NCBI GenBank assembly: GCA_009782775.1
Contig: WRIL01000012.1
Span: forward strand, 1-64,000
Source: Desulfovibrionaceae bacterium
GTDB lineage: Bacteria > Desulfobacterota > Desulfovibrionia > Desulfovibrionales > Desulfovibrionaceae
Direction: 5' to 3'
Length of the DNA: 64,000 nucleotides
Position 1 is the stretch's first letter. Every line of letters begins with the position of its first letter. Shown here piece by piece: positions 58,085 to 64,000 of this stretch. The notes beneath the pieces were generated by a model. The model saw nothing but the letters and a program-made list of their open reading frames with translations, searched no databases and had not been told where the DNA came from. The position numbers and the translations under genes were made by a program.

Positions 58085-58913
58085 GCTGCTTGCTTTGCTG
58101 GTGACTTGTCTATACGCCCTAGGGAGCGTGGGGGTATTCTGGGGCATCCCGGCGGGGCGCCAGAGGGTGAAAACCGCAGGCATCCTGTTCACCTGTGGAG
58201 GGTTTGCCCTGCATACCCTTCTGGTGGTGGGCATAGTGCTGCTGACCCCGCCAGAGGAACTCTCCCGCGGCTACTTTATGCAGCTTCTGGCCTGGTGCAT
58301 ACTCCTAGCCTATTTTGTCGGCTGGCGGTTGCTCAAGTCCAACTTCCTGTCCCTGACCGCCGCCCCCCTAGCCCTGCTGCTCTTCATTCTGGCCTACAAG
58401 GTGGGCGCGGCTCAGTTGGAATTGCCGGAAACCTTGCAGGCGCTTTTTCTCCTGCTGCACATCGCCCCCATGTTTACCAGCCTAGGGTTGCTGACCCTTG
58501 CCTTCGGCGCGGCCCTGCTTTTTCTGCACATGGACCGAAAACTCAAGGCCAAGGCCAAACTGACGGAATTTGACCGGGATCTGCCGGCCTTGGGAGCTTA
58601 TGACCGCATCAACCACCTGGCCGTTATCCTGGGCTTTCCTCTTTACACCCTGGGGATCGCAGCGGGTTTTATCTGGGCGCCTTTGACTTGGGGAACCGGC
58701 ACCTGGGACCCCAAGGAAATATTCTCCCTCTTTGTCTGGTTTCTCTATGCCCTGACCTTTTATCTGCGCATCCTGCGCGGCTGGCGCGGGCGCAAGGCCG
58801 CCCTGCTGATCCTCGGAATCTTCGGCATCTCGGTCTTTTCCCTGCTGGGCGTGAATTTACTGCTGCCCACCAGGCACGGTTTCAGCTTCCTATCCCTGGT
58901 GGCCCATGCATAA
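58071..58913 (+). CDS. CcsA/HemX-like cytochrome c assembly membrane protein
   Basis: 280 residues from ATG 58071, overlapping the upstream stop; an alternative start is 58056. It has about eight hydrophobic spans and the heme-handling tryptophan motif as APLTWGTGTWDPKEIFSLFVWFLYAL, typical of CcmC/CcsA/ResC-type proteins. The gene order with hemA matches HemX-hemA pairs in many bacteria. It probably supports heme transport or HemA regulation in the membrane. It overlaps hemA by 8 bases, and the whole set is translationally coupled. Confidence 0.88.
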   Translation: MIFTKLLALLVTCLYALGSVGVFWGIPAGRQRVKTAGILFTCGGFALHTLLVVGIVLLTPPEELSRGYFMQLLAWCILLAYFVGWRLLKSNFLSLTAAPLALLLFILAYKVGAAQLELPETLQALFLLLHIAPMFTSLGLLTLAFGAALLFLHMDRKLKAKAKLTEFDRDLPALGAYDRINHLAVILGFPLYTLGIAAGFIWAPLTWGTGTWDPKEIFSLFVWFLYALTFYLRILRGWRGRKAALLILGIFGISVFSLLGVNLLLPTRHGFSFLSLVAHA

Positions 58914-60219
58914 AAGCATCTGTCTGCTCGGCCTGAATCACCGCACCGCCGGGGTGGACATCCGCGAGGCCTTTGCCCTCCAGGACAGCGCCTTCCTGGA
59001 ACAATTATTGCCCGCAGGGCACGCGGAAACGCCGGTGCGGGAGGCCATGCTCCTATCCACCTGTAACCGGGTGGAAATCCTGGCCGCCGGGAGGGAAGGA
59101 AGCGAGCTTGCGGAACTGCTACTGTGCCGCTGGGCGGAAACCAGGGGCAGGTCCCCCGAGGAACTGCGCCAAGTGATCTATACCCACCGGGATGACAAGG
59201 CTGTACGCCACCTCTTTACCGTGGCCTCCAGCCTGGATTCCATGATCTTGGGCGAGCCGCAGATCCTGGGGCAGATCAAAGAGGCCTATAAAAAGGCCCA
59301 GGAGCAAGGCAAAACCGGTGCCATCCTCAACCGGCTGCTGCACCGGACCTTCTTTGTAGCCAAAAGGGTGCGCAGCGAGACCCGCGTGGCCGCCTCCGCC
59401 GTCTCCATCAGCTATGCCGCGGTGGAACTGGCCAAACGCATCTTCGGCAACATGGGCGACTACAAGGCCATGCTCATCGGCGCGGGGGAGATGGCCGAAC
59501 TGGCCGCCACCCACCTCATGCACGCGGGCATCCAGTCCATCTGGGTGGCCAACCGCACCCACGGCCGGGCTATTGAACTGGCCGCCCGCTATAACGGACT
59601 GGCCGTGCCCATGGAACAGCTTTTCAGCCGCCTGCCGGAAGTGGACATCGTCATCAGCTCCACCGGCGCCCCCGAGGCGGTCATCCGCGCCTCGGACATG
59701 GCCGGGGTGATGAAAAAACGCCGCAACCGTCCCATGTTCCTGATTGATATAGCCGTGCCCCGCGACATCGACCCGGATGTGAACAGCTTGGATAATCTCT
59801 ACCTATATGACATTGACGACCTCAAAGAGGTGGTGGAAGAAAATCTGGCCCTGCGCCGTGAAGAGGCCGTAAAGGCCGGGGGCATCGTAGAGGAGGAAAC
59901 GCAAAATTTCAGCCGCTGGCTTGACTCTCTGGCCTTACAGCCCACCATTGTGGAGCTGATTCGCCGTTCCGAGCAAATCGCGCGCCGGGAATGGGAGCGC
60001 AGCGAAAGACACCTGCGCCTGGATGCGCGGCAGGCCAAGGCTCTGGAACAGATGCTCGGCGCCATCGTCAAAAAGATAAACCACCAGCCGATCACTTTTC
60101 TCAAAAAACACGCGGAAGCCGAACACGGTCCCCAATATCTGCACCTAGTCCGCAGCCTGTTCGTTCTGGACGAAGCGGAAGACAACCTGGAAACGAATGA
60201 ATTGCAAGGAGAAAAATGA
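58906..60219 (+). CDS. hemA: Glutamyl-tRNA reductase
   Basis: 437 residues. Reduces glutamyl-tRNA to glutamate-1-semialdehyde, the entry step to all tetrapyrroles. Seen: LLGLNHRTAGVDIREAFAL, the catalytic cysteine in MLLSTCNRVEIL, SLDSMILGEPQILGQIKEAYKKA, the NADPH Rossmann MLIGAGEMAELAATHLM, and VDIVISSTGAPEAVI. The stop TGA overlaps the next ATG (ATGA), so the HD-domain gene is coupled. hemC of the same pathway lies near 1 kb in this window. Confidence 0.97.
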   Translation: MHKSICLLGLNHRTAGVDIREAFALQDSAFLEQLLPAGHAETPVREAMLLSTCNRVEILAAGREGSELAELLLCRWAETRGRSPEELRQVIYTHRDDKAVRHLFTVASSLDSMILGEPQILGQIKEAYKKAQEQGKTGAILNRLLHRTFFVAKRVRSETRVAASAVSISYAAVELAKRIFGNMGDYKAMLIGAGEMAELAATHLMHAGIQSIWVANRTHGRAIELAARYNGLAVPMEQLFSRLPEVDIVISSTGAPEAVIRASDMAGVMKKRRNRPMFLIDIAVPRDIDPDVNSLDNLYLYDIDDLKEVVEENLALRREEAVKAGGIVEEETQNFSRWLDSLALQPTIVELIRRSEQIARREWERSERHLRLDARQAKALEQMLGAIVKKINHQPITFLKKHAEAEHGPQYLHLVRSLFVLDEAEDNLETNELQGEK

Positions 60220-60788
60220 CCATGCGCATGGAGATCACCCGGGATAAGGCGTGGGAATTACTGTGCTCTTACAACCATGAAGATTTTCACCTGCGTCATG
60301 CCCTGACCCTGGAAGGGGTGATGCGCTGGTTCGCGGTGGAACTGGGCTACGCGGCGGAACAGGATTTTTGGGCCCTCGTCGGTCTCCTGCACGATGTGGA
60401 TTTTGAACGCTTCCCCGAGGAACACTGCCGCAAGGCCCCGGACATCCTGCGGCCGGCCGGAGCCGGAGAAGAGCTGATCCACGCGGTATGCAGCCACGGC
60501 TACGAGATCTTCTCCCAGGTCAAACCCGAGCATGAGATGGAAAAGGTGCTCTACGCCGTGGACGAACTGACCGGGCTCATCGGCGCGGCGTCCCTCATGC
60601 GGCCCTCCAAAAGCGTGCGGGACATGGAAGTGAAATCCCTGCGAAAAAAATTCAAAACCCCCGGCTTTGCCGCTGGCTGCTCCCGGACAGTGATCGAAAA
60701 AGGCGCGGCCATGCTGGGCTGGGATCTGGACGAACTCATGGGCAATACCATGCGGGCCATGCGGGCCCTCGAAAATGAATCTGGATAA
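60216..60788 (+). CDS. HD-domain phosphohydrolase-like protein
   Basis: 190 residues. An HD metal-binding pattern is visible: HLRHALTLEGVM (first His), LLHDVDFERFPEEHC (His-Asp pair), then AVCSHGYEI. The family hydrolyses phosphate or nucleotide substrates; here the compound is unknown. AAGGAG precedes the ATG (60216), which overlaps the hemA stop as ATGA. The conserved coupling to hemA in this operon suggests a role near tetrapyrrole or tRNA metabolism, but that is inference. It is convergent with the next gene, one base from its end. Confidence 0.85.
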   Translation: MTMRMEITRDKAWELLCSYNHEDFHLRHALTLEGVMRWFAVELGYAAEQDFWALVGLLHDVDFERFPEEHCRKAPDILRPAGAGEELIHAVCSHGYEIFSQVKPEHEMEKVLYAVDELTGLIGAASLMRPSKSVRDMEVKSLRKKFKTPGFAAGCSRTVIEKGAAMLGWDLDELMGNTMRAMRALENESG

Positions 60789-60789
60789 T

Positions 60790-61464
60790 TCAAAATCTGG
60801 TCAAAGCCGGGGCTTGAGCGCGTAAGGTGAGGGTCGCCGGGGTATTCAGGCGGCCTTCCATATCCCAAGAATAGATGTAGTTGCTGCCCGTACGGCTGAC
60901 CTTATGGGCGTTATGTCGGATAACCCGGCAGTCGGTTTCCACGGAGAAAACACCCCGCTGGCTGACTTTCAGCCTGGCCATCTTGGCCTTCATATCCTCG
61001 TCCACCAGAAAGGCCCGGATAGTATATTCCCCTGAAGAGCCGTCCTCTCCAGGGCCGGAGTGTTCCCGGATCTCCACGAAGAAGGGACTGTTTTCGGACT
61101 GAAAGAAAGAGAGGTCCTCCGCAAAGGAGGATTTCACCTGTTGCTCGGCGGCAAAACGGTTGCCCCCCAGATAGCGCAGGGAGCGGAACTGGCGCTCGCC
61201 CAGAGCGCTTTTATCATTCTCCAGGATGGTCTGTTCAAGCTCCTTGAGCTTCCTGTCGGTTTCTCTCTGTGAAGACTTTTTATCCTGCACCTCCAGGGCC
61301 GCGTCCGCCACCAGCACATTGCCCTTGAAATTAAATTCCACATAGCCATAATTGGCCAGGAATTTAAGGCTGGATTCAAAACGTTCCGGGATCAAGCTTA
61401 TGCAGGAGCTGTGGATGAGCAAAAACAGCCCGGCCAAAAACGCGGCCCTGGTTCTTGTGGACAT
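60790..61464 (-). CDS. Putative lipoprotein of unknown function
   Basis: 224 residues from ATG 61464, chosen because it gives a signal peptide (TRTRAAFLAGLFLLIHSSC) with a lipobox cysteine; longer frames run to 61566. The mature part has charged helical stretches (LEVQDKKSSQRETDRKLKELEQTI) and mixed beta-like segments (RQFRSLRYLGGNRFAAEQQ, VSRTGSNYIYSWDMEGRLN). No family recognised. It is divergent from the NlpC/P60 gene across 227 bases that must carry both promoters. Confidence 0.65.
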   Translation of the reverse strand: MSTRTRAAFLAGLFLLIHSSCISLIPERFESSLKFLANYGYVEFNFKGNVLVADAALEVQDKKSSQRETDRKLKELEQTILENDKSALGERQFRSLRYLGGNRFAAEQQVKSSFAEDLSFFQSENSPFFVEIREHSGPGEDGSSGEYTIRAFLVDEDMKAKMARLKVSQRGVFSVETDCRVIRHNAHKVSRTGSNYIYSWDMEGRLNTPATLTLRAQAPALTRF

Positions 61465-61691
61465 GACTTTTCTCGAAATTGCTTTATACCTGAGGGCACT
61501 CATAAAAAGCCCTAATTTCTCCTCTGCCGGCGGCCAACTGCGGAGAAACACGCCCTGACGGCACACCAGGTGCCTGCTTTGTCAGGCCATATGGCAAAAG
61601 CAGAAACTCTGGACTTTGGGCTTCTACATGATAAACAGAAAATGTGTCAAGTAATTTCAGCATGTTAAAACCATAATGACAATATATTGCA

Positions 61692-63170
61692 ATGAACGAT
61701 AGTTTTCAAAAATCAAAGACGCGGGCAATGCTCCATGGAGCATTGCTGCTGCTGGCGGCCTGGGTGTTTTGCACATCCGGCTGTGCCCGGCCGGCCGACG
61801 GGCTGGCGGCCTGGACCCTGCCGGATGCGGAGCTGGCCCTGGATCTGGCCCAGGTACCGCAAGATCTCTTCTGGTTCGCGACCAAGGCTGAAGAAGAGGC
61901 CGCCTTCGCTCCTTTGGCCGGAGCGGAAGAACAGGCCGCGGCCGCGGCCAGGGCCGCCGGTCTGCTCTTCAGTCCCTGGCTCGCGCCCGGCCCGATCCGT
62001 TCCCTGGAGGAGATCCGCATTGAGCTGGCCCGCTTTAAAGCAGAAAAAGGCTTTATGGAGAACCTGCGCCCCTTCTCCCCGGCGCGCTGGGATGAAATTC
62101 TGGGGAACTGCGCCCTGGAGGCTTACCCCGGACTGAACCTTCCGGCCATTACCGTGCGCGTCTGCGATTTACGCCTCCTGCCCACTAGGCAGCCTTATTT
62201 TCTCAATCCCGCCCGTCCGGGAGAAGGTTTTCCCTTTGATTACCTACAAAATTCCAGCCTGCCTCCAGGCACGCCCGTGCGCCTTACCCACCTTTCCGCG
62301 GACCAAGCCTGGGTTCTGCTGGAAAGCCCCTCGGCCAAAGGTTGGGTGGAACTGGAAAACCTGGCTCTGGCAAGTCCCCGCTTCATGCTGGACTGGCTCA
62401 GCAGGCCCATGGCCGCCCTGCTGGAAGAAAAAATCCCCCTACGTCCACGGACGGACGGACGGGCCATGCCGGACCAGCCTCTACCAACGCTGCCTTGCCT
62501 GGCTTCCATTGGGACCATCTTGCCACTGGAAAGCAACCCCCGCCTCCACGGCCCCCTGGAAAAGGGGCAAACGGCCCTGTATTTTCCTGAGCGCGGGACG
62601 GACGGCTATGCCCATATGCGCTTGGCCGTCCTGCCTTCCCGACAGGCCGCCGCCTGGCCCCTGCCCTTAAACCGCAAGACCCTCGCCGCGCTGGGCATGC
62701 ACATGCTCGGCCAACCCTATGGCTGGGGAGGTTCCGGCGGCAACCGGGACTGCTCTTCCACCCTGCGCGACCTTTTTATGCCCTTCGGACTCTGGTTGCC
62801 CCGCAATTCCCTAGCCCAGGCCTCCCTAGGGCATCCTCTGGACCTCTCCGGCTTGGAACCTGAACAGAAAGAAGCCTTGATCCTCCAACAGGGCCGCCCC
62901 TTCCTATCCCTCATCGGCCTGCCCGGACATATCTCCCTCTATCTGGGACAACATCAGGACCGGGCCATAATCTTCCACAATATCTGGGGATTGCGCATCG
63001 CCCTCCCAGGCAGTTCCCTTCAAGGACGAGCAATACTAGGCAAGGCCGTAATTACCACCCTCACCCCCGGCCGGGAACGGACGGATCTGGCCCAGACACT
63101 GCTGGAAAACACGCGTAGCCTGAACCGACTCCTTGCTCCCCTTCCTCTTGCTCGGAACGGCGGAGAGTGA
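61692..63170 (+). CDS. SH3-containing NlpC/P60 peptidase lipoprotein
   Basis: 492 residues. Signal and lipobox around residue 31 (AAWVFCTSGC); ATG 61728 is an alternative start. The order matches the N_NLPC_P60, SH3, NLPC_P60 family: an N-terminal helical domain, SH3-like segments (DLRLLPTRQPYFL, LSADQAWVLLESPSAKGWVELENL), then the catalytic domain with the cysteine in GSGGNRDCSSTLRDLF (about 353) and the histidine in GLPGHISLYLG (about 413). It is expected to hydrolyse the peptide of peptidoglycan in the periplasm. It is not part of a larger operon. Confidence 0.9.
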   Translation: MNDSFQKSKTRAMLHGALLLLAAWVFCTSGCARPADGLAAWTLPDAELALDLAQVPQDLFWFATKAEEEAAFAPLAGAEEQAAAAARAAGLLFSPWLAPGPIRSLEEIRIELARFKAEKGFMENLRPFSPARWDEILGNCALEAYPGLNLPAITVRVCDLRLLPTRQPYFLNPARPGEGFPFDYLQNSSLPPGTPVRLTHLSADQAWVLLESPSAKGWVELENLALASPRFMLDWLSRPMAALLEEKIPLRPRTDGRAMPDQPLPTLPCLASIGTILPLESNPRLHGPLEKGQTALYFPERGTDGYAHMRLAVLPSRQAAAWPLPLNRKTLAALGMHMLGQPYGWGGSGGNRDCSSTLRDLFMPFGLWLPRNSLAQASLGHPLDLSGLEPEQKEALILQQGRPFLSLIGLPGHISLYLGQHQDRAIIFHNIWGLRIALPGSSLQGRAILGKAVITTLTPGRERTDLAQTLLENTRSLNRLLAPLPLARNGGE

Positions 63171-63231
63171 TAATAAAACACAGATTTTTTAACGTGCTTC
63201 CGGCGGCACACATACATATAAGGAGGCAAAA

Positions 63232-63639
63232 ATGCTTGAACTGACCAAAGACATGGAAACCGGCGTGCCTAAAATTGATGAACAACACAAAGAACTGATC
63301 AACAGAATCAACATGGTTTTATCTCTCGGGTCAAAATCTGTTTCACAGGAAGAAACCAAAAAATCCATTGATTTTTTGGACGCGTATATCATCAAACATT
63401 TCGGAGACGAGGAATCTCTGCAAAGACAGAGCAAATACCCAAAATACGAATGGCACAAGGATCAGCACAAGTTTTTTGTTGCCGAGTTCAAAAAATTGAA
63501 AGAAGAATTCGCGGCCAACGGGCCTTCGGCAAAATTCACCGTGGGCATAAACAATTTTATTATCGGCTGGATAGTCAAACACATAAAAACCGTTGATGTG
63601 GAATTGGGCGCGCATTGCCGGGGGCAGGCGGCGAGCTGA
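63232..63639 (+). CDS. Bacteriohemerythrin
   Basis: 135 residues with a complete hemerythrin di-iron ligand set: DEQHKEL, KHFGDEE, KYEWHKDQHKFF and WIVKHIKTVD. It binds O2 reversibly, or acts as an O2 sensor or scavenger, which suits an anaerobe. TAAGGAGG precedes the ATG. It has no signal peptide, so is cytoplasmic. A strong intrinsic terminator (63666-63713) follows. C-terminal residues (ELGAHCRGQAAS) are non-conserved. Confidence 0.95.
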   Translation: MLELTKDMETGVPKIDEQHKELINRINMVLSLGSKSVSQEETKKSIDFLDAYIIKHFGDEESLQRQSKYPKYEWHKDQHKFFVAEFKKLKEEFAANGPSAKFTVGINNFIIGWIVKHIKTVDVELGAHCRGQAAS

Positions 63640-63665
63640 AAAACCAGGAACCCGGCCGAAACGCG

Positions 63666-63713
63666 CGACAAGGCTGAAAATCCGGTGCGGGTTTTCAGCC
63701 TTGTCGGTTTTTT
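63666..63713 (+). terminator. Strong intrinsic terminator after bacteriohemerythrin
   Basis: A perfect 15-bp stem (63666-63680 with 63692-63706), short loop, then GTTTTTT (63707-63713). The stem is long and A/T/G/C mixed, and it is well placed 27 bases after the hemerythrin stop. Confidence 0.85.
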
Positions 63714-63788
63714 GCAGGAAGCAATTCCGCCGGTAGGCCGCCAAAGATCGCAGGTTGCTCCAGGCCTTGACATGGCGCATACAACAAT

Positions 63789-63862
63789 ATACACCATCAG
63801 AAATACACCAGAATACACCATCAGAAATACACCCCAATATCTACTGGAGCACACTGGTGTAT
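63789..63862. repeat. Iteron-like array of ATACACC heptamers
   Basis: ATACACC occurs at 63789, 63803, 63813 and 63827, forming two 21-base direct repeats (63789-63809 and 63813-63833, period 24). The inverse GGTGTAT lies at 63856-63862, just before the small DNA-binding gene. Such arrays are operators or replication/transfer iterons of mobile elements. Confidence 0.6.
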
Positions 63863-63876
63863 AAGGCTGTTAAACC

Positions 63877-64000
63877 ATGGCACAGCTAACTATTTCCGCA
63901 TCAGCGCGGGCAGTAGGCAAGGACAGGAGCACGCTCAAACGCTACATATCCGCCGGGCGTCTGAGTGTTTCCAAAAGCGTGACCGGGCAGCCGCAAATTG
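63877..64000 (+). CDS. Truncated small DNA-binding protein, 5' part only
   Basis: 41 residues visible from ATG 63877 to the window edge: MAQLTISASARAVGKDRSTL then KRYISAGRLSVSKSVTGQPQ. This is a MerR-like or resolvase-like helix-turn-helix (residues about 8-30) resembling plasmid or phage DNA-binding proteins such as entry-exclusion/mobilisation regulators. The iteron-like array directly upstream suggests autoregulation. The rest lies outside the window. It marks the likely edge of a mobile element. Confidence 0.6.
   Translation, partial: MAQLTISASARAVGKDRSTLKRYISAGRLSVSKSVTGQPQI

Noticed and set aside
63789-63833. CRISPR array
   Set aside because: Only two 21-base repeats at a 24-base period and no spacers of normal length.

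Overview
The window looks like a chromosomal segment of a sulfate-reducer-type deltaproteobacterium, most likely Desulfovibrionaceae. The inference rests on gene content and gene order: a B12-dependent ribonucleotide reductase, HypE, a bacteriohemerythrin, an AICAR-transformylase-only PurH beside purA, a CgeB-type glycosyltransferase next to FmdB and hemC, and a precorrin-2 dehydrogenase/CcsA-like/HemA cluster. It carries a chromosome-origin neighbourhood (parS, parA, parB, then dnaA-dnaN-gyrB-gyrA). No tRNA, rRNA or CRISPR array was seen.

Layout. 0-6 kb: 3' end of hypE; hemC, an FmdB zinc ribbon and a glycosyltransferase on the minus strand; then murI, a chorismate mutase/EPSP-synthase-like fusion whose active-site motifs are eroded, and plsY. 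6-16.5 kb: aspartate-type aminotransferase, pgi, a histidine kinase/sigma-54 regulator pair, a RecD2-type helicase and a long-form phosphotransacetylase. 16.4-20.7 kb: a linked DUF4130-type/radical-SAM DNA-repair pair, metK, and a peptidase-like orphan. 20.9-24.7 kb: a tight run of pgpA (preceded by a coupled mini-ORF), a lipoprotein, coaBC, a UDG-like orphan and a sugar epimerase.

24.7-38.2 kb is the origin region. Two mutually inverted parS-like 16-mers precede parA-parB and a heptose kinase gene; nrdJ faces away from dnaA. The DnaA is unusual: it has no domains I-II, an altered Walker B, no recognisable arginine finger or sensor II arginine, and an altered DNA-recognition motif. I see no canonical DnaA box on either side of it, and an almost pure A/T tract separates dnaA from dnaN. 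gyrB, gyrA and a TPR lipoprotein follow with overlaps. 38.2-46.5 kb: minus-strand set of a small protein, purA, a delta-prime-like clamp-loader subunit and DUF116, then purH, an RNB exonuclease and an orphan.

46.5-56 kb is the accessory part: a methyltransferase, a decayed phage-like patch with two similar terminators, a large chemoreceptor, a Crp-type regulator, a fusion of a methyltransferase-like domain with a MurF-type ligase, and a divergent alpha/beta-hydrolase-like gene whose middle is extremely A/T rich. The last two are the best candidates for an undescribed surface-glycan or peptide-ligation system. 56-63.6 kb: hisG/hisI, precorrin-2 dehydrogenase/CcsA-like/hemA/HD-domain operon, two lipoproteins (one an NlpC/P60 peptidase) and a bacteriohemerythrin. 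The window ends at a strong terminator, then an iteron-like array in front of a truncated small DNA-binding gene, probably the edge of a mobile element.
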